Below the pieces are notes generated by a model that did not search any database, was not told where the DNA came from, and saw only the letters and a list, made by a program, of their open reading frames with translations. The translations under genes and the position numbers were made by a program. 42,077 nt of DNA from Saccoglossus kowalevskii (lineage: Eukaryota; Hemichordata; Enteropneusta; Harrimaniidae): the NCBI RefSeq assembly GCF_000003605.2, contig NW_003116452.1, positions 246,993 to 289,069 of the forward strand. Direction: 5' to 3'. Of this stretch, positions 33,358 to 42,077 are shown in pieces. How positions within the stretch are numbered: position 1 is the first letter of the stretch; each line of letters begins with the position of its first letter.

Positions 33358-33663
33358 ATGGAATCTGAACAAACGCAGCCTGAAACCGAAATGTCAGAGT
33401 CAGCAACGTTCGAAATCTGTGCTCTTCAACATAACATTCGGCACGAAACACTAGAGGTTCTACGGAAGAAACATTGCGATAGCCTTCAAGTACTTCAACT
33501 TCTTTCTGCCGAAGAAACAGAATCGCAATTCAAGTTATCACTCTGGCAACGCAAATTATTGGTGGCAGCCATTTTACATTATATCATGACACGCTGCCAA
33601 GTACTTCCGGTTCATCGAACTATTTGTAACATGGCGTCGCGTCCGACAGATTCACATCAATAA
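33358..33663 (+). CDS. Small SAM-like frame of DIRS-like element
   Basis: ATG-initiated frame of 101 residues just inside the left terminal repeat. The middle, HETLEVLRKKHCDSLQVLQLL followed by SLWQRKLLVAAILH, has the helix pattern of a SAM-like module (hydrophobic 'L-x-SLQVLQLL', then 'QRKLL'). I associate such modules with gag-like or recombinase-bearing elements, but this is from family impression, not a search. The segment 33445-33747 is duplicated at 34186-34476. Probably a remnant of the first open frame, not a host gene. Confidence 0.5.
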   Translation: MESEQTQPETEMSESATFEICALQHNIRHETLEVLRKKHCDSLQVLQLLSAEETESQFKLSLWQRKLLVAAILHYIMTRCQVLPVHRTICNMASRPTDSHQ

Positions 33664-33749
33664 ATGGGGCAGATACCACACGCAGAGAAGTCGACGGTAC
33701 ACTTTAGGCTATCCAACCTCCTTGTCTCTGGTAAATTCACTCATGGCTA

Positions 33750-34177
33750 GTTTGCTCTATTAGTGGCATGCAGGGCAGCAGTAGCCCATATGTTTACGTA
33801 AATTACAGAAAGGTTTTCTTTTGTGAAAATAAGTAATATTTTAATGACAGCCACAGTATACAGGTTTTTGGTTTATATGCCCTTCTATTGAAGATCTTTT
33901 ATTTAGTGCTTTTTATAACAAATTGAACCTACTGACTTAAAATGAAGTCCCTCTGCATAATATGAGGTTATTACGAGTCTGCTGCGCGTCGTTCGATACT
34001 TACGCTGTACTGTCTTCGTATATCCTCGTAATAACCTTATATTATTATTATTCGTAATTAATATACTTTTCATACTTTCATTTTTTTGGTGATGTACATG
34101 TTATATTATTTCATTCCAAAGCTGTGAAGGTTTGTTTAACTTCATTGTACTGACTGGAGAGTTGGTAATTACTAGCA
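33750..34177. repeat. Repeat A, copy 2 (with full palindrome, copy 5)
   Basis: Same sequence as 31433-31825, sitting between the two copies of the element's SAM-like segment. Its palindrome at about 33958-34050 is intact: TAATATGAGGTTATTACGAG pairs with CTCGTAATAACCTTATATTA, with a loop containing CTGCGCGTCG and CTGTACTGTCTTCG, i.e. the complement of the copy 1-3 core. Confidence 0.9.
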
Positions 34178-34185
34178 TTCAGCAA

Positions 34186-34476
34186 GAAACACTAGAGGTT
34201 CATTGCGACAGCCTTCAAGTACTTCAACTTCTTTCTGCCGAAGAAACAGAATCGCAATTCAAGTTATCATTCGGGCAACGCAAATTATTGGGGGCAGCCA
34301 TTTTACATTACATCATGACACGCTGCCAAGTACTTCCGGTTCATCGAACTATTTGCAACATGGCGTCGCGTCTGACAGATTAATATCAAGAAATGGGGCA
34401 GATATCACACGCAGAGAAGTCGACGGTACACTTTAGGCTATCCAACCTCCGTGTCTCTGGTAAATTCACTCATGGC
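34186..34476 (+). repeat. Second copy of the SAM-like segment
   Basis: Matches 33445-33747 with a 12-nt deletion after GAGGTT and scattered substitutions. It is followed directly by the recombinase part of the element. Confidence 0.9.
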
Positions 34477-34576
34477 AAGCACTTATAACAAGATAACATC
34501 CTGCTCCATCCCCTGGGTTTAATTCTCCAAGTATGATGACTTAAAACCATTCAATTTCAGCACGGACGTACTAGAG

Positions 34577-34984
34577 ATGATTTCAGCAACGTCAGCTTTC
34601 GTTACCTATATCGCACCCCACCCACTCTGTTCTACCACAGCACTTTCTGCAACCCTAGCTTCTACCCACGAAGTAAGTGCCGCTGGGCCTGTGTTTTGCA
34701 AACCCCGAGCCACACCCCTTCCCAGACTATATGCATACCTCTGTTCTCCAGGGCTTCCCCTTAGTGAGTACTCACTGCATATTTTTCGCAGAGGAGGGGT
34801 TACATGGGCCTTATGCAATGGGATTGCAGGAGAAGTGTTTCGTGTGATGGATGATTGGAAAAGCACAGCGTATTTAGATTATTCAGACAAGTTTCCTTTT
34901 TTTGTCTTAGAAAAAAATGAACAAAAGGGGAAACAACGCCTGTCGCGCGAGTCGAGCCAGCTAGTATATACCCTCAATCTGTGA
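34577..34984 (+). pseudogene. Tyrosine recombinase C-terminal fragment
   Basis: Frame of 135 codons with YIAPHPLCSTTALSA, then LHIFRRGGVTWAL, AGEVFRVMDDWKSTAYLDY. The HxxR pair (HIFR), the GDW-like MDDWKS block and the tyrosine in AYLDY match the C-terminal catalytic half of DIRS-type tyrosine recombinases. The N-terminal half, with the first catalytic Arg and the core-binding domain, is missing, so it is not functional. The stop falls inside the right terminal repeat. Confidence 0.78.
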
Positions 34985-35175
34985 TGCCACAAAATATATA
35001 ATGTCAAGGTGTAATCACACTTTGAGCATAAAAACAATCAAGCATTGGTGCCGGTAATCTTTTCGCTGCCTTGGCATTGGCTTAAAATTGTCTATAATAA
35101 TAAACAAGTCGGTTGCTATACAGCTGGTAGTGAGGAGAAGGATTACATTGCCTAATCTGCCACTCAAGGTTACAT
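34929..35175 (-). repeat. Right inverted terminal repeat of DIRS-like element
   Basis: Complement of 33004-33270; ends at GGTTACAT opposite ATGTAAC of the left repeat. Confidence 0.85.
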
Positions 35176-35280
35176 GAACTGTCAAAACTAGCCTAAATCA
35201 AAGAAATGATAAACAGAGTATAATGTTGGGGAGTCAGGGACTGCTGACCATAACTTATTTACTAAACCGGCGCTTGGTTG

Positions 35281-35485
35281 GCGCATGCGCAGAAGCCCCC
35301 ATATGAAAAACCACAAAATCTGGCCTACCGTTGCCATGGCAATCTAAAAACCGATTTTTTAAATATTTTCGTCTCAAATATATCACCTCCTCAATGTCAG
35401 TGTTCAAATGCTCTTGTTTTTTATTTTGGCAAAGTTGCACACCGACGGGAGATCACCAGCGCCGACATTCTTACACTGTATCAAC
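35281..35485 (+). promoter_or_regulatory. Candidate NRF1/X-box promoter with first exon
   Basis: A perfect NRF1 palindrome GCGCATGCGC (35281-35290) lies 40 bp before an RFX X-box-like GTTGCCATGGCAAT (35330-35343). About 140 bp on, a strong splice donor AAC|GTAAGT occurs at 35486. The stretch between is CpG-richer than its surroundings. This is the layout of a promoter plus first exon, and X-boxes often mark ciliary genes. I could not find a following coding exon in the window, so the gene, if any, is unknown. Confidence 0.4.
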
Positions 35486-35491
35486 GTAAGT

Positions 35492-36960
35492 CCCAACGCA
35501 GTTTTGAATTTTGAATGAACTGTAAATGCTGCGTTCACACAAAGAATCTAGAAAACACAATTGCAAAACGGTCGGAAATAATATTTGTAATTATAACAGC
35601 AAAATACGCGATAGTTATAAATTTAAGTGATCTCTGAAGACTGAATGTTCTTTGCGAACTTCGTATATGGGCCCCCGTTCTAGTTATAAACCGACGTTAG
35701 CTTCATGTTCATCTCCTGCTATGGCAAAAGCCAAAGTCATTTTGTTCGTTTTTTGACCGGAGCGGATCGCCAACCAGCTTGTCAAACCTTTAGTCTATAC
35801 TTAAATGGTTAAATAGTGTGGAAAAGACATTTATGAACCAAATGCAACATGCATATATACAAGAAGTGATGTTAGATGTTTCGATGAATGTACGAATGAG
35901 TGCACGCATTTATCTGAGTCATAATCAGTAGGCTTTTGAAAATGATGAATTGTTTTATCACTTGCCCTACTTTAGGACTAAGATTAACTGATATAAACAG
36001 TGGAATTTAACTTCAGTGAGCAAAGTACAGAAAATACATTCAGAACTACATATAGTGAGGACATATCCCAAAAACTTGTACACAATCATATCCAGCAGTC
36101 CACTATATATGTACCAATGTAAAGTTGTTTTACTACGTTTATTTTAAAGTACACTAGGAGTTAATTTTCTAACTGATAAACACGCAGCTGTATATGTCAT
36201 GAATAACTTGTGGTTAGCATGAATGTCTATGCCAAAAATACCACATTAGGATGTAGGAGTACTTATTATATAGTAAATATTAAACATTTTAACCATGACA
36301 CCTTGTCTTTATATGCCTGTGGCAATTATCGACACTCAATCAGCAATAATATATATATACATTATTTCACTTGTAAGGGCTATTAAAGTTTTATTGAACT
36401 TCCCATTGGTGGAAAATATTAATTATAACATAAATATAACAAATTTGTAAAAGTTTCAAAATTGCGAATGTTGTTCTTGTGACATCAGATCAACATTATG
36501 CATAACCATCAATATGATACAAAGATGACAATATCTGGTTCCTGACACATTGAATCCTTTTGCACCATGCACGCCTCATAATATTTCTCGTATTAGGTTT
36601 CTGCTTTTGAGGTGTATGAACTTCGAAATTTGATCATATAAAATGACCCTTGGGGAATGAATGCAAGAATGATGGAATGGGCAATTAGGAGAGGAAATGT
36701 CAGGAAAATTACTCCGGGATACTTTGTATATTGTTAAATCAATTAAATACAATTGAATTTTCGATTATTAATTTACAAAGGGTGATCTATTATTGGGTTT
36801 ATGACGAATAATACAAACGATGTGAGTGTGATCGCTCATGGCTATTGATCTCCACACCAGAATAATATCTCAATGATACATGATAATATATTGAACTGTT
36901 TGTCCGGTCATACTAAAGGAACACGAATCACTATTTTCACTATAATCGAATTTTTTGTCA
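35492..36960. other. AT-rich region, nothing recognised
   Basis: No gene or repeat supported. It could be intron if the promoter at 35281 is real. Confidence 0.45.
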
Positions 36961-36978
36961 GTGAATATTAAATTGTTT

Positions 36979-37315
36979 TAAGTCGCCAGGGCGAAAAATT
37001 ATTCGGAGGTTGCCCTCAGTGACAAGTCGCTTAAAGTGGGAGGGTCGTCACCTGCGCTCGCGCGGAAATTGAGTCCTAGCGATAACCACACACGCTAAAA
37101 ACGCAAAGGCTCAATGACGCGCTGTGGCTTATTCGCCGTCGCAGAGACTATGGGTCTTTTATCACTAATCTAGGTATTCGCTAGGGAACGTATAGTGCGG
37201 CTCTCTGTGGCTCCCTAGGTTACGAAGACTCTGCAAAGGAGAGTGGCTATGGCCATCTGACGCATGTGAGTGATACTTAGAACCCAGGATGAGTCCTGTG
37301 GTGTGGTACCCATGG
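36979..37315. other. Isolated GC-rich block of unknown nature
   Basis: About 335 bp clearly richer in GC than the kilobases around it, starting AAGTCGCCAGGGCGA and including CTGCGCTCGCGCGG and CTCCCTAGG. No long reading frame, no tRNA, snRNA or 5S signature I can recognise. Either an old dispersed repeat or a non-coding RNA. Confidence 0.4.
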
Positions 37316-39399
37316 CAGAAAACTAGATTATCAAAATTAACAGTATAGAACTAACATAACATAACTGATAGATATTCATGATATACAAACACATCATCGT
37401 GCTCAATTTAAATTTGCAGTAGTGAGTCTCCCAGCGAAACTAGAAATTATCTAGGTAAAAGACTGTTAATCTGTTTCAAAACAATTGTATGTCTAGTAGG
37501 AACTGTAGGAATGTTTTCTGTAATGATTTATAGTGTAAATCTGTTGTGTTGCATTTGTAATATACATTATTTTGTCACACTGAGTTCACACTGCATAGTA
37601 TTATTTTATTTTTACAGTGATCGCGTGGGTAAAATTTCTCTTTGAGGCCATATCATGACCATTAACCATAACAGCTATGATTTACGTGACTACGTTAAAT
37701 TATATGACAATTTGGATTTCTTATTACACAGACATATACATCGATCTTGGATATCGTGAATTTTGATATATTGTAATGTCATGGCAACGCACTCGAATGG
37801 AAAAACGTTTCATGAAAAGGCCACTTTTATTTCATGGAAAATGGCAAATAATGATCATATTTATTGTAAACCTGAGGATCTTCACATTAACATATATTGT
37901 TACCTTCAGCCGATCGTGACGGAGACCGTACCTATTTTATTATTGATGTTTTAACCAACCGGAGTGTCTCGATTTGATTGGCTGTAGCTTCTTTTTATTA
38001 TACAGATGTACATAGGCAGTTTGAAATTAGCTCAATGACGCCAAAGTGTATGTACTATTATTTATCAATGACAAACCAAACGGGATTGAAATTAAATCTA
38101 TGTTTTTTTTAATTCTTTGCTTTTCTTTTAAGTATTTGAATATTTATTTGTTTTTCAGTTCAGTTTTGCTAACCGCGGGATTGACATATGACCAAGTCAC
38201 ATGCAACGAATATCTGTAGATGGTAATATGATATGTTCATCTGTCGTCCAGTCAGTTAAAAATATCATTATTCGGATTTCCATATCCGCAATATCGCTCT
38301 AGTCATATCGTTCATGCTCATTTAATGAGGTTCCATTATCATATATGTTACCCATAACACATGTCTATTACTGTTCATATATTAAAGTAGGGTCATGCAT
38401 ATTAAATGAGCTCGTATGACCATATTAGAGACATGTATTTTTAATGGTCCCATGACCATAAATGATAATTTAATATATGTTGGGCTAATCTTTTGCCGAA
38501 TACCTTCAGAATAACATTGGTTGCACGTCGCTAGTAACAATAGTTTTTTAGATATTCATAATAATGAGATACCATGACCATATATGGCTATCAAATATGT
38601 TATCCATTTCAATAAAACAGCAATAGTTACGCAGATTTAGTGATTTCCCCTGACCGTAATTGGCCATTAAATATGCTGCTCATATTGTATTGTAAATATT
38701 GTCCTTCAAAACCTTCAAAATTTGTGACCCAATGTTATCTGTAATTGGTCAACATTTATTTTCGGACAAATATAATTTTATTCTGATTTCGTAGTGGATG
38801 GTTTTTCGATATAGTATTATTTAAGTATTCAGAAGCTATTTTTTATATAAATTTTCATTATGGAAATTGCAAATGTGAAATCAGATTTAAGACATTTTAG
38901 TGCATGGTACGTTTTTATCATTTGTGTTTTTCCTCCCCAAAAATGTTGGCCAACATACTTTGAATTTTGATGATGCACATACAATATTGATATTTCAAAA
39001 TTACTACTCTTTGATAATTTCAGTTATATTTCCATTTTCATCATAACTGTTATCATCAGCATCTGAATCAACAACAGTAATACCGGCATTGTCGTTGTCA
39101 TAATTTGTGACATCTTCTGGCTCTATAGTATCAGAAAATATAGTTGGCATCCGAGTTCCAGTGAACCATACTTATTCCATGAAACTACTTCCATCCATGA
39201 TCTGTAGCTTGGATATCATCTATCATCTATCTCCTAAATGGGCATGTTTTCATAAATATGCAATGTTGTGCTGTGCCGATTTTTGTACCAGAACATCATT
39301 TCACGGTACATTGATTCCTTTTATTTCCTCCAATGGGTTATATGAATTGGTTGGTTTTGTATTTCTGCAGAAAATCCAGTCGCATTCACATATTGTCAT
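37316..39399. other. AT-rich region, nothing recognised
   Basis: 38300-38700 has recurring CCATGACCATA/ATTAAATATG motifs that may be a highly diverged tandem repeat. No gene is supported. Confidence 0.4.
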
Positions 39400-39775
39400 A
39401 GGCTGATGGCCAAATTGGAGTGGTGCATCTATGCTGCATACCAGTCTCTATTATGAAGCTTTCAGACACTTCCGATGTATAACATGTGGACCGTTATCAG
39501 CTTTCATTAAAACTGAATAAACATGATTTGCAAAACACCTTTACATGGCTACTATTATTTTGTCACTTGTCATAGTATTCCGTATTTCAAATTCAAAGTA
39601 TCAGCTACAATAATTCATTATAACCAATCGATACCCACCAGAGGGGAGAGGGCCAAGCAGGTCTGAAAGAATATCTACCCATGGATGGATTGGTAGAACT
39701 GTAGACTATTTCAGCTCTGGAATTGATGGCTGGATAATTGGCCACCAGACGTTGGTAAGTAGTCTCTGTTTAGTC
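39400..39775 (-). pseudogene. Gypsy integrase fragment
   Basis: PIHPWVDILSDLLGPLPSGG (first catalytic Asp region) and KADNGPHVIH (second Asp, DNGP) are visible, broken by frameshifts; the third catalytic residue is not recognisable. Confidence 0.75.
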
Positions 39776-40069
39776 TGTAATATTCTCTGACGGCCCCCAT
39801 GAGCCAGATCAATCACTTGTGCTACAGTTTTGCTAGCTCAATTATAGTTGTATATCTTAGTAACACATAACCTATTGAGTCTAATTCAATTCTCACGGCA
39901 TTATAACTTGGTGAACAGTCTTTTCTGTCTGATTCAACACATCTTCTCAGTGTATACAATATTTTCTCTATTCTTTGTATTGGTATAGCTGTAGATGCTT
40001 CAATTTCAGCAACATATATAATGTACTCTTCAGTTTCTCCTCTCTGTATTGTGCTTTGTTTGTTTACTC

Positions 40070-40400
40070 ACCAGTCGAGATTAGGCATCAGCTATGTTGC
40101 CTGGACCAGTAATATATAATCACAGTAAAGGAATATGGTTGCAAAGAAACCCCTTTTGACACATGACCTTTATGAGTGAATGTAGATCAGTGGTTTATGG
40201 CCTGTCAGTAATTTAAACTTGATCCCATACAGGTATTCATGGAACCGCTCACATGCCAAGACCAAGACCAATGCCAATACCTCCTTTTCTGTCTGGGAGT
40301 AACATTGCTCCACACTAGTCAAACTTCTACCGACATAGCTCCTCAGACAAACTTTTGCTTACTGCAAGTTAGCTTTCTCAGCGGTTCTGCTATTGTTCTA
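40070..40400 (-). pseudogene. Gypsy RNase H fragment
   Basis: YSQTEKEVLALVLVLACERF, HEYLYGIKFKLLTGHKPL are the familiar RNase H stretch of Ty3/gypsy elements; stops follow. Confidence 0.8.
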
Positions 40401-40404
40401 GCAA

Positions 40405-41215
40405 GTCATGGATATACCATGCTGAAAAGTTAGCTAAACCTGGAAAACTTCTGACCTCCTTAGCTTCCTACGGCTCTCTCCTACGGCTACCTTAGACAGC
40501 ACATTGGTCCATTCCGTAACACTTATCTTTGTTTAGTTTTAGTTCTGTTTCTTTGAGATGTTTTAACACTTCAACTGATCTTTGATCATGCTATTTTTTT
40601 TCACGGTCATGCACTATCATATCATGTGCTATGTACTGTTCTCCATTAGATATAGCTATTACTTGCTGTACATTGTACTGGTAGAGTTCAGGAGCAGAGC
40701 TAATATCGCACATTAACCTCTTGTAACAAAAAAAGTCGTATGTGTGTCACAAACGTAGTGATATCTCTGGACACTTCTGGCAACTTTATTTGATGAATTC
40801 CCTATTTAAAGTCTTAATTGCTGTACTCTATGCTTTGAATAATATTATGCAGTAGCTCGTTCACTGTTACTGTTGGTATAGGATTGTGTTCCCTGATAAC
40901 TGCTTTATTTCCCTGTCCTCATGTTAACATATAACCTTATGTTACCACATGCTTTTGGAATTATCACCACTGGGCTGACCTATGTAGTTTGGCCAATGCT
41001 TTCTCTATAATGTCCAGCTTTGATCTCATACTGAATGGTACACGTCTAGAATTTAAGCTACCTATACCATCAAACCACTTTGGGAACCTATCAAAATATA
41101 CCCAGTATTTAATTGTATGAGAATGTAATCCTACTTTCAAAACCTCTAGCTTCTCAACTGCTAAACAGCCCAATAACAATATATGGCTATCTCTAATTAC
41201 TTATAACTCAACTTC
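40405..41215 (-). pseudogene. Gypsy reverse transcriptase fragment
   Basis: Recognisable pieces are FDRFPKWFDGIGSL, RVPFSMRSKLD, NPIPTVTVNELL, VSRDITTFVTHIRLF and KDKCYGMDQCAV. The catalytic box reads IAHDMIVHD at 40600-40632, so the first Asp of the usual DD pair has become His. Numerous stops and shifts also inactivate it. Confidence 0.82.
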
Positions 41216-41222
41216 AGAATTA

Positions 41223-42077
41223 CAAGAGGCGTTCAATAAGTAATGCCCCTGACCCATTTCCCATAGCAGGAGATTAATAAAACTTGACACAGTTATTAGT
41301 TATTCTCTACATAGGGAACAACCAGCGTTATGAATTTCTTCCATCGTTTGGTGCAGCTCTGGACATAGTTTTTGTAGAACACCCCAGGTTGGTCCTCCAA
41401 CTGTGTAACAACTTCAGAAATCAAGGCTGCATCATCTGGGGGAACGCTTTCCTTTCAAAAACAACTTCATGGCTAGGAAGAGATGAAAGTCAGAGGTGGC
41501 AAGGTCGGGAGATTAAGGGGGATGGAGGAGGATTTCATAGCCACGTGCTTCTGATCTGGCAACATGCGATTTGTGGACCGGAGTGTTGTCCTGCAGGAGG
41601 AGGATACCTATGCTGATCTTGCCCTGCTTCTTGATTTTGATAGCTTCTCCTAATTTCATCAAAAGTGGAGCGCAATAGGCTCCTGTAATTGCGGTACCCT
41701 TTGCCAGGAAATCTGTCATCACTACTCTGTCCTGGTTCCTTGCTTTGGTCTCTGGATCATAGTGATGGACCCTAGTTTCATCCTGTGTAATCAGTCTTTT
41801 CAAAAAATATTTTCAACACTCCGAATTCATCCTCGAGCACTCGACGCGTTTTTGCTTCTGGAAAGGTGTGGGCAACGTGGGAATCCATCTAGCAGACACC
41901 TTATATGCAAATGGTCATGAATGACAGTTTCCACAGACCATGTACCAATCTTGACCTCTTGGGCTATTTGACGAACAGTCGATCTTCCAAAATAGCTGCC
42001 TCAACTTGACGGACAGATGCCTCTTTATTGGCAGAAGAGGGACGACCAGGTCTGGGAGTTGTTTCCACAGACTTCCG
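41223..42077 (-). pseudogene. Mariner transposase copy (runs off right edge)
   Basis: The element's downstream end is at 41223 (CAAGAGGCGTTCAATAAGTA) next to a TA dinucleotide (41221-41222), the mariner target. On the minus strand the helix-turn-helix part (GRPSSANKEASVRQVEAAIL) is at about 42050-41900, then ITQDETRVHHYDPETK (first Asp), LLQDNTPVHKSHVA (second Asp) and SPDLATSDFHLF (third Asp). Only 32 residues separate the second and third Asp rather than the family's 34, and the Tyr codon before SPDLA is TAA (41513-41515). More stops and a shift near 41810 follow, so it is inactive. It inserted beside or within the gypsy remnant. Confidence 0.92.

Larger units (their letters stand above)
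33004..35175 (+). mobile_element. DIRS-like tyrosine-recombinase retroelement, deleted and rearranged
   Basis: Inverted terminal repeats of about 250 bp (33004-33270 and 34929-35175, diverged) bound a ~2.2-kb element. Inside are a small SAM-like frame (33358-33663), an inserted copy of repeat A with a duplicated flank, and a tyrosine-recombinase C-terminal fragment (34577-34984). Inverted terminal repeats plus this recombinase type are typical of DIRS-group retrotransposons; the reverse transcriptase, RNase H and methyltransferase are missing. A Crypton-like DNA element is less likely because Cryptons lack terminal repeats. Confidence 0.72.
39400..41215 (-). mobile_element. Ty3/gypsy retrotransposon pol remnant
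   Basis: Read on the minus strand, pol motifs appear in order: pre-RT and RT (41215 to 40405), RNase H (40400 to 40070) and integrase (39775 to 39400), spread across all frames with many stops. The order and wording match Ty3/gypsy elements of the type with a long RT-RNase H-integrase polyprotein. No LTRs are seen in the window. A mariner copy adjoins it at 41222. Confidence 0.85.

Noticed and set aside
1-42077. CRISPR arrays, operons or prokaryotic systems
   Set aside because: Introns, LINE/DIRS/gypsy/mariner elements and the gene families show an animal nuclear genome; the regular arrays present have no unique spacers.

Overview
The window is animal nuclear DNA, AT-rich, with long introns flanked by GT/AG splice sites, AATAAA polyadenylation signals and many interspersed repeats. 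The gene content (tandem NXPE-type PC-esterase genes and a somatostatin/opioid-like GPCR) together with DIRS-like, CR1/L2-like LINE, Ty3/gypsy and mariner fragments suggests an invertebrate, most likely a non-vertebrate deuterostome such as a hemichordate or amphioxus. The species is inferred, not shown by the sequence. Three genes can be supported: two NXPE-like genes and one GPCR. Everything else is intron, repeat or AT-rich intergenic DNA.

Layout. 1-5445 and about 13682-17785 are two copies of one segmental duplication, broken by copy-specific insertions. Each carries the last exon of an NXPE-like gene (955-1768 and 14423-15236; 24 nucleotide differences in 814). The first gene is cut by the left window edge. 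The second (10498-15236) is complete in three coding exons whose splice phases fit and give 538 residues: a signal anchor, a filamin-like domain and a GDS-type PC-esterase domain. Between the two genes lie a diverged array of about 150-bp repeats (3400-4640) and a 32-bp minisatellite of about 1.7 kb (7808-9547), which resumes at 9963-10200 after a LINE 3' fragment. About 17.8-26.9 kb is AT-rich with only small repeats. At 26941-27957 is an intronless 338-residue class A GPCR.

The right third is mobile-element territory: a perfect 33-bp inverted-repeat pair 873 bp apart (29404-30276); a repeat seen at 31433-31825 and again at 33750-34177; a DIRS-like element with inverted terminal repeats of about 250 bp and a tyrosine-recombinase fragment (33004-35175); a candidate NRF1/X-box promoter with a splice donor (35281-35485); about 4 kb of unrecognised DNA; and a decayed minus-strand Ty3/gypsy pol (39400-41215) abutting a mariner pseudogene that runs off the right edge.

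A small palindromic repeat family (core GACGCGCAGC, outer arms containing GGTTATTAC) occurs five times and connects the left and right halves. I see no operon, defence system or other multi-gene system. The most unusual features are this palindrome family, the rearranged DIRS-like element, the structured minisatellite, and the uneven divergence between the two NXPE copies.
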